Assembly: GCF_007923355.1 (NCBI RefSeq)
Contig: NZ_VOGO01000003.1
Location: forward strand, 1 to 64,000
Direction of reading: 5' to 3'
Source: Falsiphaeobacter marinintestinus
GTDB lineage: Bacteria; Pseudomonadota; Alphaproteobacteria; Rhodobacterales; Rhodobacteraceae
Length of the DNA stretch: 64,000 nucleotides
Shown: piece by piece, positions 25,480-33,987 of the stretch
How positions within the stretch are numbered: the first letter of the stretch is position 1
How the letters are laid out: every line of letters begins with the position of its first letter
Translations under genes and position numbers: made by a program
The notes under the pieces: generated by a model
Told to the model about the DNA's origin: nothing
Seen by the model: only the letters and a program-made list of their open reading frames with translations
Database searches by the model: none

Positions 25480-28269
25480 ATGTCCAATGCTCTGACCATC
25501 ACCCGCCTGCCGCGCCCGTTTGACCCAGCTTTAGGGGCCGAAACGCGGGCATCCATCCCCGACCTGTCCGACGACCACGCGGCCTTGATCGAAGGCGTTG
25601 GCGGGTCCAGCCCCTATCTGAACGGGTTGATCGCGCGCGAAGCCGATTGGCTGGTGGGGGCCTTGGATGATCCTGATGCCAGGGTGGCGGATCTGTTTGA
25701 TACTGTCCGGTCTCTGGCGCCGGATCAGTTGCCGGTCGGGTTGCGACAGGGCAAACGACGTTTGGCGCTGATAACGGCCTTGGCGGATCTTGCTGGCGCC
25801 TGGCCTTTGGAGAAGGTCACCGGATTGCTGACAGAGTACGGCGGTCTGGCCTGCGATGTGGCGCTTAAATCCGAGATTGCCAAGTTGATAAAGCGCAAGA
25901 AACTGCCGGGCATGACCGAAGACGACATCGAAACAGCTGGCGGGATGACCGTGCTTGCGATGGGCAAGATGGGCGCGTACGAGCTGAATTACAGCTCGGA
26001 CATTGATCTGATTTGCCTGTTCGACGAAACCCGGTTTAATCCCGACGATTATTTCGAGGCGCGTCAGGGCATGACCCGGGCCACACGCCACATGAGTGCG
26101 CTGCTGAACGACCGGACTGCGGAAGGGTATGTTTTTCGCACCGACCTGCGCCTGCGGCCTGACCCGGCAGTGACCCCGGTTTGCATGGCGATGGCAGCGG
26201 CTGAAACCTATTACGAAAGCCTTGGTCGCACGTGGGAGCGTGCCGCGTATATCAAGGCGCGGCCCTGCGCCGGGGATATCGAGGCAGGCACGCGGTTCCT
26301 GCGCACCTTACGGCCTTTCGTCTGGCGGCGACATCTGGATTTTGCAGCCATACAGGATGCGCATGACATGCGTCTGCGCATTCGCGAGAACAAGGGCGGG
26401 CACGGGCCGGTTGTCGTGCCGGGGCATGACATGAAACTGGGGCGCGGCGGCATTCGCGAGATCGAGTTTTTCACCCAGACCCGCCAGTTGATCGCCGGGG
26501 GTCGCGATCGTGACCTGCGGGTTCGGGGCACTGTCGAAGGCTTAGAGGCGCTGACTGCCAAGGGCTGGGTCGCGGAAGATGTCTCGACCGTTCTGGTCGA
26601 GCATTACCGCGCCCATCGCACCGTCGAACACCGCATCCAGATGGTGAATGACGCGCAGACCCACAAGATGCCGACCACGGACGACGGGATCGAGCGCGTT
26701 GCTTGTTTGATGGGGATCGACCGGGCCACGCTGATCGGGGATGTGAAACGGCGACTGGTGGAAGTGCACGATCTGACCGAAGACTTCTTTGCCCCCGACG
26801 CCGCCCCAACGGAGCTGGTCGATGCTCCGGAATTTGATACCGACATCATCAGCCGCTGGACCAACTATCCCGCGCTCAGAACCGAGCGGGCCCGGCATAT
26901 TTTCCACCGCCTGAAACCCGATCTTTTGGCCCGTCTTGCGCGTACCGCAAAACCCGAGGAGGCTTTGCTGGCGCTGGACGGGTTCCTGGCCGGATTGCCA
27001 GCCGGTGTGCAGCTTTTGTCGCTGTTCGAAGCGAACCCGCAACTGGTTGATCTGCTGATTGATATTGTCGGCACATCGCCCGAACTGGCGGGATTCCTGT
27101 CGCGCAACTCGGGTGTGTTCGACGCTGTGATCGGCGGGGATTTCTTTGCCAAATGGCCGGGCGAAGCGGCCTTGCGGGCCGATCTGGCGGACACTCTGGC
27201 CGGTGAAACCGATTACGAAGCGCAACTGGATACGGCGCGGCGCTGGATGAAAGAATGGCATTTCCGGATCGGAGTTCATCATTTGCGCGGCTTGATCGAT
27301 GCTGGGCAGGCCGGAGAGGAATACGCCGGGCTGGCTGGTGCTGTGATCTCGGCGATGACGCCGGTTGTCATTGACCAGTTCGCCCGCAAACACGGTGCCC
27401 CTCCGGGGCGTGGGGTTGCCGTCGTTGGCATGGGGTCGCTTGGGGCAGGGCGGATCAATGCGCAGTCCGATCTGGATATCATCGTGATCTATGATCCGGG
27501 CGATGCTGACAGTTCGGACGGGCCGCGACCGCTGGCGGCGCGACCGTATTATGCGCGTCTCACGCAGGCTCTGATCACGGCGCTGACGGCCCCGATGAGC
27601 CAGGGCAAGCTTTACGAGGTCGACATGCGCCTGCGCCCGTCGGGAAGTCAGGGACCGGTGGCGACCAGTTGGGCAAGCTTTACCAATTACCAACGCACCG
27701 AAGCCTGGACATGGGAGCATCTGGCCCTGACCCGTGCCCGGGTTGTCGCGGGCGATGATGGTCTGGCCGGGGATGTCGAAGCGTTTCGGCAAGAGGTTTT
27801 GGCCGCCCCCAAAGACCGGGGCAAGCTGTTGGGCGATGTGGCCGATATGCGAGACCGCATCGCGGCGGCCAAGGCGCCGGATGGCGTGTGGGACGCAAAG
27901 ATCGGGCCGGGCCGGATGCAGGATATCGAACTGTTGTCACAAGCGGGCGCGCTTTTGGCAGGGTCTGCGTCGCACAGTGTGGCGGGTGGTCTTCTGGCCG
28001 GGGTCGACTGTGGCTGGCTGGACGCCGGGGCCGCAGCAGACCTCACAGACATCTATGACTTGTTCTGGTCGGTGCAAACGGCGGGCAAGCTGATCTCGGG
28101 CAAAGGGATCGATGCCGGTCGTATCGGAGATGGCGGGGTTGACTTCCTGTGCCGAAGTACCGGCTATGACAGCGTCGAAGACTTGCAGGCAGCGCTTGAG
28201 CAAGGCTATGACCGGGCGGCGGTTTTGATCGCCAGTGCACTCACGACGGAGGACTGCGATGAAGGGTGA
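25480..28269 (+). CDS. glnE: Bifunctional glutamine synthetase adenylyltransferase/deadenylyltransferase
   Basis: GlnE adds and removes AMP on glutamine synthetase according to PII state, tuning nitrogen assimilation. The 929-residue protein has both nucleotidyltransferase domains: YSSDIDLICLFD near residue 170 and QSDLDIIVIYD near 665, each with the DxD metal site. DMKLGRGGIREIEF near 320 and KIGPGRMQDIELL near 806 mark the two conserved helices. I start at the ATG at 25480; the open frame goes further back into the ybaK gene, but MSNALTI is the usual start region. The stop overlaps the next gene. Confidence 0.96.
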   Translation: MSNALTITRLPRPFDPALGAETRASIPDLSDDHAALIEGVGGSSPYLNGLIAREADWLVGALDDPDARVADLFDTVRSLAPDQLPVGLRQGKRRLALITALADLAGAWPLEKVTGLLTEYGGLACDVALKSEIAKLIKRKKLPGMTEDDIETAGGMTVLAMGKMGAYELNYSSDIDLICLFDETRFNPDDYFEARQGMTRATRHMSALLNDRTAEGYVFRTDLRLRPDPAVTPVCMAMAAAETYYESLGRTWERAAYIKARPCAGDIEAGTRFLRTLRPFVWRRHLDFAAIQDAHDMRLRIRENKGGHGPVVVPGHDMKLGRGGIREIEFFTQTRQLIAGGRDRDLRVRGTVEGLEALTAKGWVAEDVSTVLVEHYRAHRTVEHRIQMVNDAQTHKMPTTDDGIERVACLMGIDRATLIGDVKRRLVEVHDLTEDFFAPDAAPTELVDAPEFDTDIISRWTNYPALRTERARHIFHRLKPDLLARLARTAKPEEALLALDGFLAGLPAGVQLLSLFEANPQLVDLLIDIVGTSPELAGFLSRNSGVFDAVIGGDFFAKWPGEAALRADLADTLAGETDYEAQLDTARRWMKEWHFRIGVHHLRGLIDAGQAGEEYAGLAGAVISAMTPVVIDQFARKHGAPPGRGVAVVGMGSLGAGRINAQSDLDIIVIYDPGDADSSDGPRPLAARPYYARLTQALITALTAPMSQGKLYEVDMRLRPSGSQGPVATSWASFTNYQRTEAWTWEHLALTRARVVAGDDGLAGDVEAFRQEVLAAPKDRGKLLGDVADMRDRIAAAKAPDGVWDAKIGPGRMQDIELLSQAGALLAGSASHSVAGGLLAGVDCGWLDAGAAADLTDIYDLFWSVQTAGKLISGKGIDAGRIGDGGVDFLCRSTGYDSVEDLQAALEQGYDRAAVLIASALTTEDCDEG

Positions 28270-28531
28270 CATGCCGGAAGACCACAAGGGTCTGATCCGC
28301 GAAGCGTATCGCATTGACGGCATCACAGCCGAAGAATGTCGCAGTATTTTCCTGGACTGGGCGCTGAGCCTGTCGGCTGAACATGACACCGCAAGCTCGA
28401 TCACCGCGCTGATCGACCGATACGCGCCGGATGCGCCCGATCACCCAATGACGACTGTATTGCGCGATGGAACCGAAAGCATGACGAAACCGCGCCGCCG
28501 GGGCGGCTGGAAATCACGCCCGCGACCATGA
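28259..28531 (+). CDS. Small hypothetical protein coupled to glnE
   Basis: The 90-residue protein starts at the ATG at 28259 with GGAGG 6 bases upstream, and overlaps the end of glnE by 11 bp, so it is translationally coupled to it. A second in-frame ATG is at 28271. It has an acidic N-terminal part with FLDWALSLS and a very basic tail (KPRRRGGWKSRPRP). I do not recognise a family. The position suggests a role in nitrogen control, but that is only context. Confidence 0.7.
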   Translation: MKGDMPEDHKGLIREAYRIDGITAEECRSIFLDWALSLSAEHDTASSITALIDRYAPDAPDHPMTTVLRDGTESMTKPRRRGGWKSRPRP

Positions 28532-28686
28532 TGTGCTGCGCTGCAGATAAGTCACACGAGGCTGCCCAAAGGCCCGAAATCTTCAAATCGCGCTAAGTTT
28601 GTCCCAATTTTGCCCTAATTCGGCAGCATCCCTTGTTCCAAACCAAGGGCGAATTCCGTTTCGCCGCGTGTTCAAGGAGAAGCGTT

Positions 28687-29442
28687 ATGAAATTCGCAGG
28701 ACTGATGTTGGCAATGGGTGTTGGGCTAAGCTTGTCGGCGTGTGCCACGATTGATGTTCCAACCCGGAATATGCCGTTCGAAGCCCTTCCGACCGGGGCC
28801 ACTGCTGCACCGGCTGGATACCAGTCCAGCCAGACCGCTGACCAGATACCGGCCCAGCAGGCTGCCGTTGTGGCATCGACACAGCGTGAGGGCGGCGGTC
28901 AGTTGACATCACAGCTTGTGGTGGGGCAGGCGCCGGTGACCATCGATGCCGTCAGTGTCCGCGTGCCGCGCTCGCTGAAAGTATCCGAACGCAACAGTTA
29001 TCTGCCGTTTGGTGACATTGTCTGGCGCGGAGACCCGATGGGGGACCGTCACGCTCAGGTTGCCAAAATCATGCAGGATGCCCTGACACAGGGCGTAGCA
29101 CCGCTGAACGGACCGATTCATGCGAACCTCGAAGTTCAGGTCAACCGCTTTCATGCCCTGACTGAAAAGGCGCGTTATTCAACAGGTGGCGTGCATTCGA
29201 TCAGTTTCGACATGGTTCTGACCGACCCCAAGACCGGCGAAATCCTGATGCCCGTGCGTACGGTGGATGCCGACTTGCAAGCCTTTGGTGGGCAAGAGGC
29301 GCTGGAAGCCGAAGCGCGTGGCCTGACCCAGAAGGTGCGGATCAACGCTTACGTGGCCGAGGTCATCCGGCAGGAACTGACCAACCCCGAAGGGTATCAG
29401 AATGCATCGCTGGGCCTGATCCAGTGGGCCAACCGTCTCTGA
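28687..29442 (+). CDS. Lipoprotein of unknown function
   Basis: The 251-residue protein has a lipoprotein signal: a hydrophobic core with the lipobox LSAC, giving Cys at residue 18. After a Pro/Ala/Gln-rich linker (about 25-70) comes a conserved-looking domain (about 80-250) with VSVRVPRSLKVSERN and YLPFGDIVWRGDP. AAGGAGA is 6-12 bases before the ATG at 28687; the frame opens further back at 28633 but without a better site. No function is assigned; it resembles lipoproteins confined to Rhodobacterales. Confidence 0.85.
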   Translation: MKFAGLMLAMGVGLSLSACATIDVPTRNMPFEALPTGATAAPAGYQSSQTADQIPAQQAAVVASTQREGGGQLTSQLVVGQAPVTIDAVSVRVPRSLKVSERNSYLPFGDIVWRGDPMGDRHAQVAKIMQDALTQGVAPLNGPIHANLEVQVNRFHALTEKARYSTGGVHSISFDMVLTDPKTGEILMPVRTVDADLQAFGGQEALEAEARGLTQKVRINAYVAEVIRQELTNPEGYQNASLGLIQWANRL

Positions 29443-29471
29443 GCCCTTTTTTCTAGCGAACAATCCCAGTA

Positions 29472-29496
29472 AGAGGGCGCTATGACAGCGCCCTCT
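29472..29496 (+). promoter_or_regulatory. Hairpin with the start codon in its loop
   Basis: Arms AGAGGGCGCT (29472-29481) and AGCGCCCTCT (29487-29496) are perfectly complementary over 10 bp, and the 5-base loop ATGAC contains the methyltransferase start codon. The only Shine-Dalgarno-like bases (AAGAGG) lie in the left arm, so folding would hide the ribosome site. It also lies 30 bp after the lipoprotein stop and could act as a 3' hairpin, but lacks a T-run. Confidence 0.55.
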
Positions 29497-30693
29497 TCGT
29501 CGTTTGATCGACCCCGTGTTCGCCTTAAGCCCAAAGCCAACGCCCGTGCCATCCGGCACGGCGCGCCCTGGGTTTATGACAATGAAATCGTAAGTGATCG
29601 CCGCACCAAGGCGATTGCCCCCGGCAGTCTGGCCGTACTGGAGGACGAGGCACGTTCGCCTTTGGGTCTGGTGGCAGTGAACCCGAACTCGCGCATTTTT
29701 TGCCGGATGCTGGACCGGGATCCTGATGCGGTGGTGGACAAGGACTGGTTTGCGCAGCGCCTGTCGCGGGCGCTGGCTTTGCGCGAACAGCTGTTTGATG
29801 CGCCGTTTTATCGTCTGATCCATGCCGAAGGCGATGCATTGCCGGGCGTGATCATCGACCGTTTCGGCGACACTTGCGTGGTTCAGCCCAATGCGGCCTG
29901 GGCCGAAACCCATCTGGACGCCCTGAGCGAGGCTTTGGCCGAGGTGACCGGGGTGTCTACGATTTTGAAGAACGCCAGTGGCAGGACCCGCGCATTAGAG
30001 GGACTGGACGATGCCTCGGACGTGTTGCGCGGTGACTTGCCAACGGCTCCGGTGGCCGTGCCGATGAACGGCGCGACCTATATGGCCGATCTGACAGGCG
30101 GGCAGAAGACCGGGCTGTTTTATGATCAGCGCCCCAATCATGCCTTCGCTGCGCGGCTTGTCGCCCCCGGCGCGCGGGTTCTAGACGTGTTTTCGCATGT
30201 CGGTGGCTTCGCTTTGGCGATGCTGGCGGCCGGTGGCGGAAGTGCATTGGCCGTGGATGGCTCTGCGGCGGCTCTGTCGTTGGCCGAAAATGGCGCACGT
30301 GAAAGCGGTGTTGGCGACGTGTTTTCGATCCGGCAGGGCGATGCGTTCGAAGTGATGACCGCCCTTGTTGACGAAGGCGCGCAGTTTGACGTGGTGATTT
30401 GTGATCCGCCCGCATTCGCGCCTTCGAAACAAGCCTTGGACCCCGGGTTGCGCGCTTATGAGCGTGTGGCGCGGCTGGCGGCTTCGCTGGTGGCCGAGGG
30501 CGGATATCTGGGGCTGTGTTCGTGTTCGCACGCGGCAGATCTGGGCAAATTCCGCACCGCATGCAATCGCGGTATCGGGCGGGCCGGGCGCAGCGCGCAG
30601 CTGTTGCATACCGGATCAGCCGGGCCGGATCATCCGCAACTGCCGCAACTGGCGGAAACCGGGTACCTCAAGGCGCTGTTTTACCGGCTGTGA
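29482..30693 (+). CDS. Class I SAM-dependent RNA methyltransferase (RlmI-like, PUA domain)
   Basis: The 403-residue protein has an N-terminal PUA-like domain (about residues 13-75, RHGAPWVYDNE), a central RlmI domain, and a Rossmann methyltransferase core with DLTGGQKTGLFYDQR near residue 202, VLDVFSHVGGFAL near 234, and a catalytic CDPPAFAPSK near 308. Such enzymes make 5-methylcytosine in 23S rRNA (RlmI acts at C1962). No other in-frame start follows near the ATG at 29482, which sits in a hairpin loop. Its TGA overlaps the GTG start of a PIN protein. Confidence 0.88.
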   Translation: MTAPSSSFDRPRVRLKPKANARAIRHGAPWVYDNEIVSDRRTKAIAPGSLAVLEDEARSPLGLVAVNPNSRIFCRMLDRDPDAVVDKDWFAQRLSRALALREQLFDAPFYRLIHAEGDALPGVIIDRFGDTCVVQPNAAWAETHLDALSEALAEVTGVSTILKNASGRTRALEGLDDASDVLRGDLPTAPVAVPMNGATYMADLTGGQKTGLFYDQRPNHAFAARLVAPGARVLDVFSHVGGFALAMLAAGGGSALAVDGSAAALSLAENGARESGVGDVFSIRQGDAFEVMTALVDEGAQFDVVICDPPAFAPSKQALDPGLRAYERVARLAASLVAEGGYLGLCSCSHAADLGKFRTACNRGIGRAGRSAQLLHTGSAGPDHPQLPQLAETGYLKALFYRL

Positions 30694-31235
30694 GACTTGT
30701 CCTGGATACCTGCGTCCTGTTTCCAACGGTTATGCGCGAAGTCCTGTTGGGCGCGGCGCGGCTGGGACATTTCACGCCGCTCTGGTCTGAGCGGATTTTG
30801 GAAGAATGGGCGCGGGCATCTCTCAAGCTGGGGCCGACCGGCGAGGCGCAGGCGCGCGCCGAGATTGCCTTGTTGCGCGCGGCATGGCCAGATGCGGAAC
30901 GGCCCGCAGCGCCGGGCATCGAGGCGCGGTTGTGGTTGCCGGACACAGGTGATCTGCATGTGCTGGCGGTGGCCGTTGCAGCGTCTGCGGATGCGATCCT
31001 GACGGTGAACCGGCAGGATTTCCCAAAGAACATTCTGGCCGAAGAAGGGCTGGACCGGCTTGAGCCGGATGGCTTCCTGTTCAGTCTTTGGCAGAAGGAT
31101 CCCCAAGGTTTGGGCTTGGTCGGACAGTCTGTGCTGGCAGAAGCCAACCGGCTGTCCGGGCAGACCTGGGAGATGCGCGGATTGATGAAGAAAGCGCGAT
31201 TGCCACGCCTTGGTAAGGCATTGGCGCAAAGCTGA
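30690..31235 (+). CDS. PIN-domain protein coupled to an RNA methyltransferase gene
   Basis: The 181-residue protein begins at a GTG (30690) that shares GTGA with the upstream stop. VLDTCVLFPTVMRE gives the first PIN Asp, WSERILEEWAR the second acidic residue, and PDTGDLHVLAVAVAASAD the third; the ILTVNRQDFP strand is typical. PIN domains are Mg-dependent RNases, often toxins. No antitoxin gene is adjacent, and the C-terminal 60 residues extend beyond a minimal PIN toxin (about 130), so a non-toxin RNA-processing role is possible. Confidence 0.85.
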   Translation: MRLVLDTCVLFPTVMREVLLGAARLGHFTPLWSERILEEWARASLKLGPTGEAQARAEIALLRAAWPDAERPAAPGIEARLWLPDTGDLHVLAVAVAASADAILTVNRQDFPKNILAEEGLDRLEPDGFLFSLWQKDPQGLGLVGQSVLAEANRLSGQTWEMRGLMKKARLPRLGKALAQS

Positions 31236-31243
31236 GCCGCGGT

Positions 31244-31933
31244 TTAAGTCACGCTGTTCCAGCGCGTTTCAAGCTTTTCGAGCGCAGCGATCCTGTCATC
31301 GGTTTTGGGGTGGCTCATCAACCACGCAGGCGCAACGCCAGCGCGGGCCTGGGTCAGGTCCTCAAGCTTGGAAAACAGGGTCTTTTGGGGATCGGTGCCG
31401 ATACCGGCTTTGGTTAGCAACGCGGCCGCGTATTCATCAGCCTCGTATTCATCGGATCGTGACAGGCCTGCGGCCAGCATCATGGTGACCAAATTGGCAA
31501 TCCAGACGCCGACAAACGGGATAAAACGGCCCAAGACCAAAGCAAGCGCGGTGCGAAGAGCGTTCTGGCCGGAAAAATCGATCATCCGCTTGCGCGCGTG
31601 GCCCAAGGCAACGTGGCCCAGTTCATGCGCGATGACGCTGGTCAGTTCTTCTCCGGTGACCTCGCCGTTCTGGTATTTGCGATAGAACCCACGGGTGATG
31701 AAGATCCGCCCATCCGGGGCCGCGAGGCCGTTGACCGGATCAATCTCGTACACATAGACGGGAATCCGGGCCACCCCGAGCGCTGCGGCCAAGCGATCCG
31801 TCAGGGCTTTCAAACGCGGATCCGCCAGTTCGGTGGATTGCATGTCCAGCGACCGATGCGTGCGCCAGACCGAAAACCGGTACATGACGAAGGCATAGAC
31901 GACGGCCAAAAGGATGGGCGTGAACTTGAGCAT
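31244..31933 (-). CDS. M48 family zinc metalloprotease
   Basis: The 229-residue membrane protease has one N-terminal helix (about residues 3-20), then the zinc site HELGH near residue 100 and a downstream Glu in SRSDEYEADEYA near 165. A second hydrophobic region lies near 125-155. It resembles HtpX/Ste24-like M48 proteases that act on membrane or misfolded proteins. I start at the ATG at 31933 (MLKFTPILL); the frame extends to 32014 but the added residues look non-native. Confidence 0.88.
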   Translation of the reverse strand: MLKFTPILLAVVYAFVMYRFSVWRTHRSLDMQSTELADPRLKALTDRLAAALGVARIPVYVYEIDPVNGLAAPDGRIFITRGFYRKYQNGEVTGEELTSVIAHELGHVALGHARKRMIDFSGQNALRTALALVLGRFIPFVGVWIANLVTMMLAAGLSRSDEYEADEYAAALLTKAGIGTDPQKTLFSKLEDLTQARAGVAPAWLMSHPKTDDRIAALEKLETRWNSVT

Positions 31934-32035
31934 GTTACAGATATGGGGCCGATGGCCCGGCCCGACAAGCGGATATGCCTGGGGCGGGCCGGGGATTTGG
32001 GTATTTGGAAACAAGAAAGAAGCGAAAAACGCATT

Positions 32036-33931
32036 TTATCCTTTGGGCATGTACCAGATCGGCGAGGTATAGGCGCGTTCCTGCACCGTCATGGGGACCT
32101 CGGGATCCATGGTGACACCGAACCGTTTCGCTTCATATGCTGTCCAGCGCGGGGTGGGGATTTCGATCACGCGGGCATAGTAGAAGGCCGGCAGCGCAGG
32201 GTCGAAATCGGGATCCTGCCAGTAGGACAGCAGCTCGGGCGCGCCGATGCTGTTGGTCCATGTGGCGTTGGGCACGTCGACCGTGTTGCCGACAGCAGGA
32301 AGCTTGCCGTTGGCATCCGGCGCGCGGTCGCCGGACCAGCTTACATCGTAAACCTTTTCGTCGCGCGTTCCGTCAGCGTTGACCCAGCCTTTGACGATCT
32401 GGATGCGGTCGAGATTACCCGAATAGGCATCCTTGAGGGCGGCGGTCAGGAAGGTCGGAGCACCCTCGCCACGCGCGGCTGGCAGGTCACCGCCCATCGG
32501 AACACCCTTGGCATAACCGATATCAGCGGGCAGGCGCGAGGCCGCGTCTTCGGGTGCGAAATCCCAGCCGCCGAAAAAGCGCACGGTCATGCGCGGGCCG
32601 GTGGTGGCATAGACTTCGCGGCGATAAAACGCGTCCCAGATCGCTTCGCGGGTGTTTTCGGTGGCCCAGACCCCGGCATAGCCACCGGCGGCCTGTTTCC
32701 AGCCATAGATGGTGAATTCGGGGTTTGGCGCTTCGATCACCATATGTTCCCAGCGGTTCGGTTCAGGTTCGACGCCAGAGTGCTTGCCAAAAAAGTTCTC
32801 TTCTTCCGCCGTGGCCATACCGGTATGAGAGTCGGTTGAGCCGATCAGGCCGACCTTGAACGGGTTCACGCCCAAGTCCTGTTCGATCTCAAGCCCGAGT
32901 TTCAGCGCCTCGCGCGCGTATTCATGTGGCAGCATCTCGGGTGTTTTGGCGACGGTTCCGTTCAGGTTGGCGGCGTCCCAGGTGTCAAAATCGGCGAATT
33001 CGTCATCGGGGGAGAGCATCGGATGTGCCTCGCCGTCGCCTTTGATCTGGGTGGCTTCATAGACCTTTTCGAACCGGGCACGCAGGGCGGCGAGTTCGGG
33101 GTCAAGGGGCGAGCCGTCGAAATTGGTGGTGGCAAACATGCGCCCGTTTGACAGGTTGCCGTTATGAGCGATGGCCATGATGTCGCCGCCGCTGCGGTCT
33201 TCGTAGTCGGCCAGATAGGCCCAGAGATCTTCCGGATTTTTGCTGTCAAATTGCGAAAACGGAAGCACCATGTTGGCCAGATCGGCATCATCGCGGAACA
33301 GGATGTTTCGGTGAATGTTATCGGCGCCGATCGAGGTCCATTCAAACCCGATGATAGCGGAAAAACTGCCGGGGTCGTTATAGCGTTCGGCCAGCGCGGT
33401 ATACTCCTGCCACGCACTTTTGGTGGCTTTGGGGTTGTCGATGGGCGGCACGTCACCGGAGAGGGAGGCCACGATCTCCATCGCTGTGTCAAAGGCAACC
33501 TGAGGATCACCGCTGGTCAGCTTGTCGTGCCATTCCTTGCCGGTGGGATTGGACAGGATGTCCTGATTGCCTGCCAGAAGCTGGGGCATCAGCCCGTACA
33601 TTTCAGCGTGATCGGCGATCACCAGCCAGTCCAGAGGGCGGGACAGTTTGGCCCTGAGCCCGTGCGTGGTGGTGACTTCTTCGCCCCGGGCAAAGCGATA
33701 GGCGTCTTCCTGGCTGAGGCGGGTCATGGTGCCGGCATCGACCGACACTTCGGTGTGCAGGTGCGTATCGCCCCACAAGACGCGGGTCGGGAAGGCGCGC
33801 CCGGCGTAGGGTGAAAAGTGATCGGCCTGGAATTTCGTGGCCGTGTGTTCGGGCGACGGCAGCATGTCCTGAGCCAGCGCAGGGGTGGCGAGACCGGCCA
33901 GAAGTGCAATCAGCGAAGGTGTACGGGTCAT
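32036..33931 (-). CDS. Exported DUF3604 family protein, copy 1
   Basis: The 631-residue protein has a Sec signal peptide (cleavage near residue 22, after ALAQ). [16 protein letters not shown] near residue 50 is a PHP-like metal-binding motif; NPFKVGLIGSTDSHTG near 360 and [11 protein letters not shown] near 250 supply more His/Asp ligands. The C terminus ends YTSPIWYMPKG. DUF3604 proteins are assumed to be metal-dependent hydrolases of the periplasm or surface; no substrate is known to me. It lies directly downstream of a paralogue. The start at 33931 is set by the signal peptide. Confidence 0.87.
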   Translation of the reverse strand: MTRTPSLIALLAGLATPALAQDMLPSPEHTATKFQADHFSPYAGRAFPTRVLWGDTHLHTEVSVDAGTMTRLSQEDAYRFARGEEVTTTHGLRAKLSRPLDWLVIADHAEMYGLMPQLLAGNQDILSNPTGKEWHDKLTSGDPQVAFDTAMEIVASLSGDVPPIDNPKATKSAWQEYTALAERYNDPGSFSAIIGFEWTSIGADNIHRNILFRDDADLANMVLPFSQFDSKNPEDLWAYLADYEDRSGGDIMAIAHNGNLSNGRMFATTNFDGSPLDPELAALRARFEKVYEATQIKGDGEAHPMLSPDDEFADFDTWDAANLNGTVAKTPEMLPHEYAREALKLGLEIEQDLGVNPFKVGLIGSTDSHTGMATAEEENFFGKHSGVEPEPNRWEHMVIEAPNPEFTIYGWKQAAGGYAGVWATENTREAIWDAFYRREVYATTGPRMTVRFFGGWDFAPEDAASRLPADIGYAKGVPMGGDLPAARGEGAPTFLTAALKDAYSGNLDRIQIVKGWVNADGTRDEKVYDVSWSGDRAPDANGKLPAVGNTVDVPNATWTNSIGAPELLSYWQDPDFDPALPAFYYARVIEIPTPRWTAYEAKRFGVTMDPEVPMTVQERAYTSPIWYMPKG

Positions 33932-33960
33932 TTGAGTGCTCCAACTTTGGGGTTGGGGCA

Positions 33961-33977
33961 GGGCCGTCAGGCGGCCC
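33961..33977 (-). terminator. Hairpin between the two DUF3604 genes
   Basis: Stem GGGCCG (33961-33966) / CGGCCC (33972-33977) with loop TCAGG lies 11 bp after the stop of copy 2. There is no T-run, so it is likely a partial terminator or mRNA-stability hairpin that lets copy 1 be expressed at a different level. Confidence 0.4.
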
Positions 33978-33987
33978 CGCCGAATTG

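Noticed and set aside
26542-27792. 416-residue reverse open frame inside glnE
   Set aside because: Antisense shadow of the well-supported glnE gene in GC-rich DNA; no recognisable domain.
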